From assembly GCA_022484685.1 (NCBI GenBank), contig JAKVKY010000003.1:1-64000 (forward strand): a stretch of DNA of 64,000 nucleotides, in the 5' to 3' direction. Under the pieces are notes generated by a model. It ran no database searches and was not told the origin of the DNA. It worked only from the letters and a program-made list of their open reading frames with translations. The DNA comes from Acidaminococcaceae bacterium. GTDB lineage: Bacteria > Bacillota > Negativicutes > Acidaminococcales > Acidaminococcaceae. Shown in pieces: positions 26,349 through 35,968 of this stretch. Each line of letters begins with the position of its first letter. Within the stretch, counting starts at the first letter, position 1. A program made the position numbers and the translations under genes.

Positions 26349-26438
26349 GATATCAGGCAAGTCCACCCTTCCACTCTCACCTGGAAAGATTTCGTTGATA
26401 ACATCATTCCTGTCACTCGCAGGTCAAGCTTGATGCTT

Positions 26439-26523
26439 ATACAGATTCGGCCTGCCGGCTCCAGTTTTTGCTGTTACGGCGACGGGATCGCAACGGACTT
26501 ACACCGTTTTACCCTCTCTGTAT
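26439..26523 (-). promoter_or_regulatory. Cobalamin riboswitch (short, adenosylcobalamin-variant-like)
   Basis: On the minus strand a closing stem AUACAGA/UCUGUAU (26517-26523 with 26439-26445) encloses the conserved cobalamin core. This has GAGGGUAAAA, then CGGUGUAAGUCCG, then GCGAUCCCGUCGCCGUAA, and a B12-box-like AGCCGGCAGGCCGAA. The compact size and missing large peripheral arm fit the short class. It has its own consensus promoter and a terminator-like hairpin about 90 nt downstream. No recognisable gene follows on this strand before the convergent cation efflux gene, so its target is unknown. Confidence 0.8.
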
Positions 26524-26545
26524 GAAATATTGTTTTTACAAGTTA

Positions 26546-26574
26546 ATTATACTTAGTACTAATAAGATTGTCAA
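26546..26574 (-). promoter_or_regulatory. Consensus promoter of the riboswitch transcript
   Basis: Perfect TTGACA (26569-26574), a 17-nt spacer and perfect TATAAT (26546-26551) on the minus strand, starting 16 nt after the end of engB. Expected start is near 26539, about 15 nt before the riboswitch. Confidence 0.85.
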
Positions 26575-26589
26575 GCACTTTAGGTAAAT

Positions 26590-27258
26590 TTATTTTTTGC
26601 CACCATCGGCGCCAATCTCTACGCCCCCGGCCGCTAAAATAGCCATGATCCTGTTAATCAACTCCGCCCTCATCAGGGGCTGCGTGACAGAATAAAGAAT
26701 AATCCTGCTGTCATCAATCCCCAACTGCTTTTTTAAAGCATTCTTCTTTGCTTCCGCAGCGCTGCGGGATAACTTATCGGCTTTAGTTAACACCAATTGC
26801 ACCCTATGTCCACATTGCAGAAGCCATTTATAGCCTTCCAGATCATTGGGCATCAATTCCCGGCGTATATCCAGCAACTGGCAAACCAGTTGTAAATCCG
26901 GCGCCTCCACAAGATAGTTCCTGATAAAAGCGGACCATAATTCCTTATTATCCTTACTGGTACGGGCATAACCATAGCCCGGTAAATCCACCACATAAAA
27001 ACCTGTACGTTCTTCCTGTTCCTCGACCGCCCGTTTAGCTTCCACCTTATAATAATTTAGGGTCTGAGTCTTACCAGGTGTCGCACTAACCCTGGCTAAT
27101 CCCTTTCTCCGGCACAAAGAATTGATTAAAGAAGATTTTCCTACATTTGAGCGTCCTAAAAAAGCCACTTCCGGCAAACTGGGTTTGGGGTACTGCTCCG
27201 CCCGGACCGCTGATGTGACAAATTCGGCCCTGATGAAGTCCCATATTCCGTTGTTCAT
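26590..27258 (-). CDS. engB: Ribosome biogenesis GTPase EngB/YihA/YsxC
   Basis: This 222-residue GTPase is needed for large ribosomal subunit assembly. P-loop GRSNVGKSS is at 35-43, TPGKTQ (G2 region) near 64, DLPGYGYA (G3) near 94 and TKAD (G4) near 160. ATG at 27256-27258 (MNNGIWDF) follows GGAGG; a longer frame reading would add 25 unlikely residues. It lies 157 nt after the last ABC permease gene. In many bacteria it follows lon directly; here FAD-protein and transporter genes lie between. Confidence 0.94.
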   Translation of the reverse strand: MNNGIWDFIRAEFVTSAVRAEQYPKPSLPEVAFLGRSNVGKSSLINSLCRRKGLARVSATPGKTQTLNYYKVEAKRAVEEQEERTGFYVVDLPGYGYARTSKDNKELWSAFIRNYLVEAPDLQLVCQLLDIRRELMPNDLEGYKWLLQCGHRVQLVLTKADKLSRSAAEAKKNALKKQLGIDDSRIILYSVTQPLMRAELINRIMAILAAGGVEIGADGGKK

Positions 27259-27415
27259 GTGAACCTCCTTTTTTATAAATTGGGCGCTGACCTCAGCACC
27301 CGGTGCGCAAAACCTAACGGCTCTGCCTATCATCTCAACGCTACGGGCACGCCGTACGCGTTCTAAACCAAATTTAACTTAGCGTGATTTCCTGACAGCC
27401 ACGCTTACACATGCT

Positions 27416-28345
27416 CTAACGCTCTTCACGATCATAAGGCAGTCCCAAAGCCTGAGGCGAAGCCAGACGGCCTTCCTTTTTAATCAGGACCAGAACCAAA
27501 GCCAGGATCGTAAAGATATAGGGCAACATATTGAGCAGGAAGATAGACGTAGAAACGCCCAGTACCTGCAGGTTAAAACCTAAGGCATCCACACCGCCAA
27601 ACAAATAACTGCCCACCAGTGCGCGCCATGGATCCCACAAGGCAAAAACTACCAGAGCTACTGCAATCCAGCCACGTCCCGCGGTCATATTTTCCAACCA
27701 GCAAGGCGCATATGCCAAAGACAGATACGCTCCCCCCAAACCGGCCAGAGCGCCACCGATAATCGTATATAGATACCGGCGGGTAAAGACATTCACGCCC
27801 ACCGCATCTACCGCCGCCGGGTTTTCACCCAAGGCACGCAGGAACAAACCGGCACGTGTCTTATAAATGTATAAGGCAGCCACAATAATCAAAACATAGC
27901 TGATATACACCAGGGGATCATGATTAAAAAGTACCGGTCCCAAAATAGGAATCTCGCTTAGACCCGGCACCGGCATCTTAACAAAGGGGTTATCCAGCCG
28001 CATGCCTACATAAGCCTTGCCTAAATAACCGGACAAACCTGTGCCAAAAATTGTGAGGGCCAGACCACTGACAACCTGGTTCGCTTTTAAGGTAATACAT
28101 AGTACTGCATGAATCAGAGCCAGGATGGCGCCGGCTACTAATGCCGCCAGGACGCCCAGCCAGGGACTCCCGGTAATAACCGCGGTCATAAAGCCCGTCT
28201 CGGCACCCACCAGCATCATACCGTCTACACCCAGGTTAGTAATACCGGCACGTTCCGTGATTAATTCACCTAAAGAAGCAAACAGCAGCGGTGTACCTGC
28301 TACTACCGAAGCCGCTAAGATAGAAACAATGAGTGATTCATTCAT
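27416..28345 (-). CDS. Nucleoside ABC transporter permease (NupQ/YufQ-like)
   Basis: This 309-residue inner-membrane permease (BPD_transp_2 family) has about eight hydrophobic helices. It has AGITNLGVDGMMLVGA near the N-terminus and GENPAAVDAVGVNV in the cytoplasmic coupling loop, both typical of the guanosine/purine nucleoside transporters. ATG at 28343-28345 follows AAGGAGG and overlaps the end of the partner permease gene by 8 nt, which suggests translational coupling. Confidence 0.88.
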   Translation of the reverse strand: MNESLIVSILAASVVAGTPLLFASLGELITERAGITNLGVDGMMLVGAETGFMTAVITGSPWLGVLAALVAGAILALIHAVLCITLKANQVVSGLALTIFGTGLSGYLGKAYVGMRLDNPFVKMPVPGLSEIPILGPVLFNHDPLVYISYVLIIVAALYIYKTRAGLFLRALGENPAAVDAVGVNVFTRRYLYTIIGGALAGLGGAYLSLAYAPCWLENMTAGRGWIAVALVVFALWDPWRALVGSYLFGGVDALGFNLQVLGVSTSIFLLNMLPYIFTILALVLVLIKKEGRLASPQALGLPYDREER

Positions 28346-29411
28346 GTTTAGTTTCCTCCTTATCGGCAATTTTCAGTTCATAATTTGTCAAGATCTCAGA
28401 CCCTACCACAAAAAACAGGATGGCACCCTGAAGCATCGTAGCCGTTGCTGAAGGAATACCCATGGTCTGAATCATAAAGCCGCCTACCTGAATAATGGCG
28501 AACAAGAAAGCCACCACAATAATGGCTGCGGGATGCAAGCGTCCCAACCAGGCCACAATGATGGCCGTATAACCATACCCGGGACTGATACCCGGCTGTA
28601 GTTTGCCTACGATACCACTGACTTCCACCATGCCGGCAAAACCAGCGATAGCACCGGAAATAAACATAACCAGCAGAATTTGTTTTTTAATATCAATACC
28701 GATATACCTGGCTGCCGTTGCATTACTGCCGATGACCATGGTTTTATAGCCCCATTTGGATTTTTTGAAAATAAAATAAAGAATTACGGCCAGGATGACT
28801 ACAAAGACGATACCAAAATGTACCCGGGTGTCACCAAAAGTCGGTAACAAAGCCGCCTTAGGGAAAGGCGCCGACAAGGGAAAGTTATGTCCGTTAGGAT
28901 CTTTCCAGGCGCCATACACCAGATAATTGGCCCACAAAATAGCGATATAATTCATCATCAGCGTACTGATTAACTCGCTCACCAGCCATTTAGCTTTAAG
29001 CCAGCCTGCTAAAAGTCCCCAGAGGCCACCGCCGATAGCACCCGCTACCATCATCGCCGGTAACATCACAAAAGCCGGCAGATCCGGAAAATGCAAAGGT
29101 ACCCAGGTGGCAGCTACAGCTCCCATATAGAACTGACCTTCAGCACCGATATTCCACAACTGCATCCTGAAGGCGATGGCCACGCCCAGTCCACACAAAG
29201 CCAGCGGTATCGTTTTGACCAGCGTCTCGGAGACACCATAGCCGCTCCCCAGCGCGCCGCCAAACATGGCACTATAAACATCCAGGGGATCACGTCCTGT
29301 AGCCACAAAGAACAGGGCGCAGAAAAACAAGGAAAGAACCGTCGCCAGGATAGGCACGATAATCTGGGAGGAACGTTTGGGAGCCAGGCTCTTCTCAATT
29401 CTGATTTTCAT
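28338..29411 (-). CDS. Nucleoside ABC transporter permease (NupP/YufP-like)
   Basis: This 357-residue inner-membrane permease has about nine to ten hydrophobic helices and the WNIGAEGQFYMGA motif typical of the second permease of BMP-type nucleoside importers. Coupling-loop sequence GSNATAARYIGIDI follows in the second half. GGAGGGG precedes the ATG. It overlaps the ATPase gene by 17 nt and the second permease by 8 nt, forming a compact transporter operon. Confidence 0.88.
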   Translation of the reverse strand: MKIRIEKSLAPKRSSQIIVPILATVLSLFFCALFFVATGRDPLDVYSAMFGGALGSGYGVSETLVKTIPLALCGLGVAIAFRMQLWNIGAEGQFYMGAVAATWVPLHFPDLPAFVMLPAMMVAGAIGGGLWGLLAGWLKAKWLVSELISTLMMNYIAILWANYLVYGAWKDPNGHNFPLSAPFPKAALLPTFGDTRVHFGIVFVVILAVILYFIFKKSKWGYKTMVIGSNATAARYIGIDIKKQILLVMFISGAIAGFAGMVEVSGIVGKLQPGISPGYGYTAIIVAWLGRLHPAAIIVVAFLFAIIQVGGFMIQTMGIPSATATMLQGAILFFVVGSEILTNYELKIADKEETKHE

Positions 29412-30939
29412 GTTGAGCCCCTCCCATATCCGTCACGCCAGCCATCAAAGCACCAATCTTTTCCGTGTCCATCTCACTCACGGGGAACTCACCTAAAATC
29501 TTACCGTCAAAAATGACACCCACCCGGTCAGCCAGTTGCGCCAGCTCGTCCAGGTCTTCAGAGATCAAAATAATACTAGTACCCTTGGAACGCAGTTCCA
29601 GTAAAAGTTTGTGTACCTCTTCAATGGCGCCGATGTCCAGACCCCGCACCGGGTACAACACTACCATCAACCGGGGATTATTATTAATTTCCCGTCCTAA
29701 AAGCAGCTTTTGAATATTACCACCACTCATAAGTTTTACCGGCTGAAAAATAGAACTCATCTTAATGTTAAATTCTTCAACGATAGCTTTAGTAGCAGCA
29801 ATAGCTGCCTTTTTATCTATGAAATGTCCCTTACCATATTTGGGGCTGTCGTAACCCTTCAGGATCACGTTGTCCACCGCATCCAGGTTAGGTACCATCC
29901 CCATGCCCAAACGATCTTCGGGCACCAGACTGATACCCCGGGCGATTAATTCATCCGGATGCATATTAGCAATCTCTTCGCCATGAAACTTGATACTACC
30001 CAGCATTGCGGTTCTGAGGCCAGCGATAACCTCGGCTAATTCTTTCTGGCCGTTGCCGGAGACACCCGCGATACCATAAATCTCACCCTCACGCACATTA
30101 AAAGAAATATCTTTTAACCCTTTCACATGCATGTCATTATAAGCAGAAACATCTTTAATTTCCAGGACCACGTCGCCAATACGGGCATCACTCTTTTCAT
30201 AAGCGTTCAGCACATCCCGGCCAATCATCATCTTAATCAGCTTATGACGTTCCATCTCGGCTTTCCCGATAGAGCCGGTGACCACACCGCCACGCAAAAC
30301 CGTTACCTGGTCTGCCAGCTCCAGCACTTCATTCATCTTATGAGAGATAAAAACTACTGCACAGCCATCATCAGCCATACGCCGCAAATTAATAAATAAC
30401 TCCCGGGTTTCCTGAGGTGTTAGCACAGCCGTCGGTTCATCCAGGATTAAAATCTTCGAGTCATGATAGAGCATTCGCAGTATTTCTACCCGCTGTTTCT
30501 CGCCTACCGACAATTGCCAGATAAAAGCCTTAGGATCTACATACAAGCCATATTTTTCCCCAAACTTACCAATCTCGGCGGCAATTTCATCTTCCTTCAG
30601 TAAGAAAGAACCATGGCTCTGACTCAAGGCAATGTTCTCCGCCACGGTAAAAGTATTGATCAACTTAAAATGCTGATGTACCATACCGATGCCGTGGGCA
30701 ATAGCATCACTCGGAGATTCAATTTTCGTTTCCTGACCGTCAATCTCAATACTGCCTTCCGTAGGCAGGTACAAGCCAGTAAGAATACTCATCAAGGTAC
30801 TCTTGCCGCTGCCGTTTTCTCCTAACAGCGCATGAATCTGTCCCGGATACAGGTCCAGGTTAATCTTATCATTGGCAATGACACCGGGAAATTTTTTGGT
30901 AATATTCTTCATCCTGATGAGAGGTTGTGTGCTGGTCAT
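29395..30939 (-). CDS. Nucleoside ABC transporter ATPase, two ABC domains (NupO/YufO-like)
   Basis: This 514-residue cytoplasmic ATPase has tandem ABC domains. The first has Walker A GENGSGKST (about 40-48), signature LSVGEKQRVEI and Walker B ILILDEPTA. The second is degenerate, with GVSGNGQKEL in place of Walker A, MSGGNIQKLLLG as signature and LMVVLYPVRGLD at Walker B, where the usual DEPT is not kept; the same layout is known for sugar- and nucleoside-type duplicated ATPases. ATG at 30937-30939 (MTSTQPLIRM) follows GGGAGA. Confidence 0.88.
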   Translation of the reverse strand: MTSTQPLIRMKNITKKFPGVIANDKINLDLYPGQIHALLGENGSGKSTLMSILTGLYLPTEGSIEIDGQETKIESPSDAIAHGIGMVHQHFKLINTFTVAENIALSQSHGSFLLKEDEIAAEIGKFGEKYGLYVDPKAFIWQLSVGEKQRVEILRMLYHDSKILILDEPTAVLTPQETRELFINLRRMADDGCAVVFISHKMNEVLELADQVTVLRGGVVTGSIGKAEMERHKLIKMMIGRDVLNAYEKSDARIGDVVLEIKDVSAYNDMHVKGLKDISFNVREGEIYGIAGVSGNGQKELAEVIAGLRTAMLGSIKFHGEEIANMHPDELIARGISLVPEDRLGMGMVPNLDAVDNVILKGYDSPKYGKGHFIDKKAAIAATKAIVEEFNIKMSSIFQPVKLMSGGNIQKLLLGREINNNPRLMVVLYPVRGLDIGAIEEVHKLLLELRSKGTSIILISEDLDELAQLADRVGVIFDGKILGEFPVSEMDTEKIGALMAGVTDMGGAQHENQN

Positions 30940-30968
30940 AATTTCTCCCTGATAAAACCGAAGCGAAC

Positions 30969-30986
30969 CGGCCGGATTTCCGGCCG
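30969..30986 (-). other. Hairpin between binding-protein and ATPase genes
   Basis: A 7-bp GC stem CGGCCGG/CCGGCCG with a 4-nt loop lies just after the stop of the lipoprotein gene. Without a T-run it is probably a 3'-end stabiliser that keeps binding-protein mRNA more abundant than the downstream transporter mRNA. Confidence 0.5.
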
Positions 30987-31006
30987 ATTCACCTGGTTGT
31001 TCTTTA

Positions 31007-32125
31007 TTATTTACTAATCGTACCATCCACGCCTTCAACGAACCAATCCATCTTCAACAAATCGGCATCGCCCAGAGCCTGACCTTTAGCAACGCGTACT
31101 TTACCGGTCTGGTCTTTAATCTCACCTGCAAACGGATTCAGCTTGCCGGAGATGATGTCCTTCTTAGCAGCATCGACCAGTTTCTTGGTTTCTTCGGGAA
31201 CCATCGGGCCATAAGGAGCAATGTCAACTACATTATCCTTCATGCCTTCCCAAATAGCGCCGGATTTCCAGGTACCATCCTGGACTTGCTTAACGACTCT
31301 TTCATAGAAAGGACCCCAGTTCCAAACTGCAGAAGTCAAAACAGCTTTAGGAGCCGCCTTACTCATATCCATATGGTAACCAATGGAATATTTACCGCGT
31401 TCCTGAGCCGCAATCTGCGGACCAACAGTATCCTGATGCTGAGTCAGTACATCGGCACCGGCATCCAGCACAGTCAGACCAGCTTGTTTTTCCTTAGCGG
31501 GATCATACCAGGTATTGGTCCAGATGACTTTTACCTTGGCATTGGGATTAACAGCACGAACGCCCAGTGTAAAGGCGTTGATACCACGTACTACTTCCGG
31601 AATGGGGAACGCTGCCACATAACCAATCAGGTTGGTCTTGGTCTGTTTACCTGCTACCATACCGGTCAGGTAACGAGCCTGGTAAATACGTCCGAAATAA
31701 TTGCCCATGTTCGGCGCGGTCTTATAACCGGAACAATGCATGAACACGGTGTCAGGATACTTTTTAGCCACGTTCAACATGGAATCCATGTAACCGAAGC
31801 TGCAGGCAAAAATAATCTTGTTGCCCTGGCTGGCCAGTTGGTTGATGACACGCTCAGCATCAGCGCCATCACCTACGTTTTCCACATACACGGCTTCAAC
31901 ATTCTTGTTGTCCTTGAGCAGTTGCAGACGGCCATTGCTGTGAGAGTTAGTCCAGCCGCCATCGTTAACACTGCCGTTGTGCACGAAAGCTACCTTAATC
32001 TTGCCCTGCGGTTTAGCCGCATCTTTCTTGGCACCACCGCCACCGCAACCTGCCAAAAGCACACTACCTGCCAGGACGGTACACAGGATTGCCTTACCCC
32101 ATTTTGATAACATTAACCCCATCAT
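31007..32125 (-). CDS. BMP-family nucleoside-binding lipoprotein
   Basis: This 372-residue periplasm-facing substrate-binding lipoprotein has an N-terminal hydrophobic segment ending in the lipobox LLAGC, so Cys near residue 27 would be lipidated. The mature part has the BMP/PnrA fold: KVAFVHNGSVNDGGWTNSHSNG, FGYMDSMLNVAKKYPDTVFMHCSG and GVRAVNPNAKVKVIW. The family binds purine nucleosides. ATG ATG and a third ATG four codons on are all possible starts; the longest is given. It heads the transporter genes and follows the FAD-protein gene. Confidence 0.88.
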   Translation of the reverse strand: MMGLMLSKWGKAILCTVLAGSVLLAGCGGGGAKKDAAKPQGKIKVAFVHNGSVNDGGWTNSHSNGRLQLLKDNKNVEAVYVENVGDGADAERVINQLASQGNKIIFACSFGYMDSMLNVAKKYPDTVFMHCSGYKTAPNMGNYFGRIYQARYLTGMVAGKQTKTNLIGYVAAFPIPEVVRGINAFTLGVRAVNPNAKVKVIWTNTWYDPAKEKQAGLTVLDAGADVLTQHQDTVGPQIAAQERGKYSIGYHMDMSKAAPKAVLTSAVWNWGPFYERVVKQVQDGTWKSGAIWEGMKDNVVDIAPYGPMVPEETKKLVDAAKKDIISGKLNPFAGEIKDQTGKVRVAKGQALGDADLLKMDWFVEGVDGTISK

Positions 32126-32143
32126 CCTTTCTGCCTTTAAATT

Positions 32144-33523
32144 TTATAATTTTGCACGTTCACCGATTTCTCTGGCCACAAACACGCCGCTGGCACTGGC
32201 CTGGGATAACCCACGGGTAATCCCGGCGCCATCGCCGACAGCAAATAAATTGGGAATCTTGGTTTCCAGATGTTTGTCCAGTCTCAAACGGGAACTGTAA
32301 AATTTGACTTCCACACCGTAGAGCAGGGTATCATCATTCGCCATGCCCGGTGCCACCTTATCTAAAGCATAAATCATCTCGATGATGTCATCCAACTGAC
32401 GCTTAGGCAGGACCAGGCTCAAATCTCCCGGTGTCGCCGGCAGTGTCGGTTTGGTAAAGCTCTTAAGTAAACGCCGTTCATTGGTCCGACGGCCGTGAAT
32501 CAAATCGCCAAACCGCTGCAGTAGCACGCCTCCGCCCAGCATATTACTGAAAGACGCAATCCGTTTACCATACTGATGCGGCTCCGTGAAAGGACTGGTA
32601 AATGTATTGCTGACCAAAAGCGCAAAGTTAGTATTTTCACTATGCAGCTTAGGATCCGCATAACTCTGCCCATTCACCGTGACGATACCGTCTGTGTTCT
32701 CAGCTACTACATAACCATACGGATTCATACAGAAAGTCCGCACCAAATCGTTATATTTCTTCGTCCGGTACAAAAGTTTGGCCTCGTATACCTCATCAGT
32801 GATATGTTTGAATACCTGGGCCGGTACTTCTACCCGCACGCCGACATCCACCTGATTGTTAGTAAACTGCAGTCCCAGACGTTTACACTCTTTGGTAAAC
32901 CACTCGGCTCCCGCCCGTCCGGGGGCTGCGATCAGATAAGTACTCCGCACCTGGCCACTGCTGGTTTCCAGTACAAACTGGTCACCTTCCCGGGTAAAAG
33001 TTTCTACCGTGGTCTGGCACCTGATTTCCACTTTCTTAGCCAGATAATCATAAATGGAAGCCATGATCTTAAGATTATTTTCCGTACCCAGATGGCGCAC
33101 CTTAGCATTTAAAAGGTGCAGGTCATAACCCAGGGCAATCTTACCGATAGTAGCATTTTTAGTACTAAAATAAGTACCGGGGGCACCATGCCTCAAGTTA
33201 AGCTGATCCACATAATCAATTAATTCCATCACGGTCTGCTTCGGCAGATAATCTGTCAGCCAACCGCCAAATTCCGTTGTAAAATTATACTTTCCATCTG
33301 AAAAAGCTCCGGCGCCGCCAAACCCACGCATAATAGCACAAGGTACACAGTGCAGACACTGGTTGGTTTTTCCCGCCGCCAGGGGACAATGCCGTTTTTC
33401 CACGGGCAGTCCCTCTTCTATGATCAGCACGGAAAGCTCCGGATATTTTTCGGTAAACTCATAGGCCGCAAAAATTGCCGCCGGGCCACCGCCAATAATG
33501 GCTACATCAAAATTCTGTTTCAT
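32144..33523 (-). CDS. FAD-dependent oxidoreductase (COG2509-like)
   Basis: This 459-residue flavoprotein has an N-terminal dinucleotide-binding motif IIGGGPAAIFAAYE, a Cys cluster CPLAAGKTNQCLHCVPC followed by GFGGAGAFSDGKYN, and the C-terminal FAD motif FAVGDGAGITRGLSQASASG. It belongs to a group of uncharacterised soluble dehydrogenases common in anaerobes; the substrate is unknown. The ATG at 33521-33523 follows GGAGG, which overlaps the last codons of lon; a TTG one codon earlier is possible. Being 5 nt after lon, it is probably co-transcribed with it. Confidence 0.85.
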   Translation of the reverse strand: MKQNFDVAIIGGGPAAIFAAYEFTEKYPELSVLIIEEGLPVEKRHCPLAAGKTNQCLHCVPCAIMRGFGGAGAFSDGKYNFTTEFGGWLTDYLPKQTVMELIDYVDQLNLRHGAPGTYFSTKNATIGKIALGYDLHLLNAKVRHLGTENNLKIMASIYDYLAKKVEIRCQTTVETFTREGDQFVLETSSGQVRSTYLIAAPGRAGAEWFTKECKRLGLQFTNNQVDVGVRVEVPAQVFKHITDEVYEAKLLYRTKKYNDLVRTFCMNPYGYVVAENTDGIVTVNGQSYADPKLHSENTNFALLVSNTFTSPFTEPHQYGKRIASFSNMLGGGVLLQRFGDLIHGRRTNERRLLKSFTKPTLPATPGDLSLVLPKRQLDDIIEMIYALDKVAPGMANDDTLLYGVEVKFYSSRLRLDKHLETKIPNLFAVGDGAGITRGLSQASASGVFVAREIGERAKL

Positions 33524-33528
33524 CAATC

Positions 33529-35856
33529 TTAGTCCTCCAGGGCCAATTTTAAAACCTGATCCATATGGCTGACAGGGATAAACTTAATCTCTTCCCTGAC
33601 CTTCTTCGGCAGTTCTTCCAGATCCTGAAGATTCTTTTCTGGGATCAGGATGGTTTTAATACCGTAACGGTGTGCTGCCAAAGCTTTTTCTTTTAAGCCG
33701 CCGATAGGCAGGACCTTGCCAGACAAGGTAATTTCACCCGTCATGGCTAAATCAGCCTTGACCTTGCGGCCTGTCAGGGCGCTCACCATCGCCGTGACCA
33801 TAGTAATACCGGCCGAAGGTCCATCCTTAGGAATAGCTCCCTCCGGAATATGGATATGGATATCATGTTCTTCATAGAACTTAGGATTTAATTTGAGCTT
33901 GTCAGAACGGGAACGAATGAAAGTGTAACCAGCCGTAGCCGATTCTTTCATCACATCGCCTAACTGGCCGGTCAAAGTCAGGACGCCTTTGCCCCTGGTC
34001 ACCAGTACTTCCACTTTGAGGACTTCGCCGCCGACACTGGTCCAGGCCAGGCCGGTGACAATACCGATCTCGGAACGAGCTTTTAAATCCGTCTCCAGAT
34101 AAATTACCGGCCCCAGATAATCAGTCAGGTTACCGGTGGTTACATGCGCTGCCTTTTCCACCCCGGTCACGATACGATAAGCCGTCTTCCGGCAAATAGT
34201 CGCAATCTTGCGCTCCAGGTTCCGGACACCAGCTTCTCGGGTATAATCCCGGATCACATGGCGCATAGCTCCGGCCGTGATGGTAAGGGTCTTCTCCGTC
34301 AAACCGCTGGCTTCCATCTCCTTAGGCAGCAGATGCAGCTCCGCGATCTTATATTTTTCTTCTTCTGTATAACTGGACAGTTGAATCACTTCTACCCTGT
34401 CCAACAGTGGCGCCGGAATTGTTTCCACGGTATTGGCAGTCACAATCCAGAATACCTGGGATAAATCAAAGGGGAATTCCACAAAATGGTCACTAAAGGT
34501 ATTATTCATTTCCGGATCCAGAACTTCCAGCAAAGCTGCCGCTGGATCGCCCCGGAAATCGCTGGCCATCTTATCGACCTCGTCCAATAAGAAAACAGGG
34601 TTTATGCAACCGACCTTACCCATGCCGTGCATAATCCGTCCCGGCATAGCGCCAATATAAGTACGCCTGTGCCCGCGAATCTCAGCTTCGTCGCGCACGC
34701 CGCCCAGGCTCACCCGGATAAACTTACGGTTCATGGCCGTAGCGATACTGCGCGCCAGGGTCGTTTTGCCCACGCCCGGAGGTCCTACCAGACAAAGGAT
34801 GGGGCCTTTATTAGACTTGGTCATCTGACGTACCGCCAGATATTCCAGGATACGTTCCTTAACCTTGGTCAACCCATAATGATGCTGGTCCAAAATCCTG
34901 GCCGCGTGCTTAATATCAAAATTATCCTTGGCAAACTTGCCCCACGGCAGTTCCAAGACTACATCCAGATAATTGCGTATTACCGCGCTTTCCGCCATCA
35001 TAGGCGGCATCTTACGCAAGCGTTCAATCTCTTTATACAGCCCCTTGCTGACCTCTTCCGGAAGCTGCAGGTTTTTAACCTTATCCTTATATTCTTCGAC
35101 CTCTGCCTGTTCATCATTGCCTTCGCCTAATTCTTTGCTAATGGCCTTAATCTTTTCCCGCAGGTAGTATTCTTTCTGGTTTTTCTCAATCTGTTCATGT
35201 ACCTGGTCTTCAATATTCTTTTCCAGGTTCACGATTTCCAGTTCTTTGGTCAGATAACCATACAACATCTGCATCCGGATTTTTACGTCCTGCGTTCCCA
35301 AAAGATCAATTTTCTCTTTCAGGGATAAATCTAAGAAGCCGGCAATGGTATCCGCCACCAGGCTGGGATCCGGTTTATCCTTAAAGGACAACAGGACATC
35401 ATTATTAATCTTCTTACCCGTCATAACCCACTTTTCAAAAGTTTCAATCAGCAGGCGACGTAAAGCTTCTACCTGGCCCCGGTCTTTTTCCAGGATGATG
35501 GCCGGCATAAGTTCCACCGAACCTTCCAGATATTCTTCCCTGGCTTTCACCAGTTCCAGATTTTTAATTTCGCAACGTTCCAAACCCTCTACCAGGATAC
35601 GCATCGTCCCGCCCGGTAGTTTTAAAAGTTGTTTTACTTCGGCAATAGTGCCGACCGGGAACAAATCTTTCAAGGTGGGATCGCCGGTCATAGCTTCCCG
35701 CTGGGTAGCCAGACAGATTTTCTTGCCGGCATCCGTTGCCGCACCAACCGCGTTCACCGAACGGATACGCCCCACATCCAGATTCACGATCATGCCCGGA
35801 AAGACCATCAGGCCGCGTAAGGGTAATACAGGAACTAACTTATAATTCGTAGTCAA
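33529..35856 (-). CDS. lon: ATP-dependent protease Lon
   Basis: This 775-residue cytoplasmic AAA+ serine protease degrades damaged and regulatory proteins. It has an N-terminal substrate-binding domain (1-205), coiled coil (about 205-260), AAA+ module with GPPGVGKTT (about 355-363) and Walker [10 protein letters not shown], then the protease domain with [10 protein letters not shown] carrying the catalytic Ser near 680 and a catalytic Lys about 43 residues later. The start is a TTG at 35854-35856: GGAGG is 7 nt upstream and the protein then begins with the family's [17 protein letters not shown]. Confidence 0.96.
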   Translation of the reverse strand: MTTNYKLVPVLPLRGLMVFPGMIVNLDVGRIRSVNAVGAATDAGKKICLATQREAMTGDPTLKDLFPVGTIAEVKQLLKLPGGTMRILVEGLERCEIKNLELVKAREEYLEGSVELMPAIILEKDRGQVEALRRLLIETFEKWVMTGKKINNDVLLSFKDKPDPSLVADTIAGFLDLSLKEKIDLLGTQDVKIRMQMLYGYLTKELEIVNLEKNIEDQVHEQIEKNQKEYYLREKIKAISKELGEGNDEQAEVEEYKDKVKNLQLPEEVSKGLYKEIERLRKMPPMMAESAVIRNYLDVVLELPWGKFAKDNFDIKHAARILDQHHYGLTKVKERILEYLAVRQMTKSNKGPILCLVGPPGVGKTTLARSIATAMNRKFIRVSLGGVRDEAEIRGHRRTYIGAMPGRIMHGMGKVGCINPVFLLDEVDKMASDFRGDPAAALLEVLDPEMNNTFSDHFVEFPFDLSQVFWIVTANTVETIPAPLLDRVEVIQLSSYTEEEKYKIAELHLLPKEMEASGLTEKTLTITAGAMRHVIRDYTREAGVRNLERKIATICRKTAYRIVTGVEKAAHVTTGNLTDYLGPVIYLETDLKARSEIGIVTGLAWTSVGGEVLKVEVLVTRGKGVLTLTGQLGDVMKESATAGYTFIRSRSDKLKLNPKFYEEHDIHIHIPEGAIPKDGPSAGITMVTAMVSALTGRKVKADLAMTGEITLSGKVLPIGGLKEKALAAHRYGIKTILIPEKNLQDLEELPKKVREEIKFIPVSHMDQVLKLALED

Positions 35857-35874
35857 TCTATTACCTCCACTATT

Positions 35875-35896
35875 TGATACTATAATTTTAACACAA
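35875..35896 (-). promoter_or_regulatory. Shared promoter-like motif upstream of lon
   Basis: The minus strand begins TTGTGTTAAAATTATAGTAT. The same string, apart from a 2-nt length difference and one substitution, is found upstream of tig at 39257-39280. It includes possible -10 boxes (TAAAAT, TATAGT) but no clear -35. It may be a common promoter or regulator site for the protease/chaperone genes. Confidence 0.5.
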
Positions 35897-35927
35897 CTTC
35901 CCCTTAGAAAAAAGAGGAAGAAAAAGA

Positions 35928-35955
35928 AAGGGTGTAGCTAACCTGCTACACCCTT
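35928..35955 (-). terminator. Terminator after clpX
   Basis: An 11-bp perfect stem (35928-35938 with 35945-35955, 6-nt loop) is followed on the minus strand by a pyrimidine-rich, T-rich tail. It separates the tig-clpP-clpX unit from lon. Confidence 0.8.
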
Positions 35956-35968
35956 AAATTGTAAAGTT

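Noticed and set aside
26183-26416. Open frame of 77 codons on the minus strand below the cobalamin riboswitch
   Set aside because: It contains the terminator-like hairpin, lacks a good ribosome-binding site and has no protein-like pattern, so it is probably not the riboswitch target.
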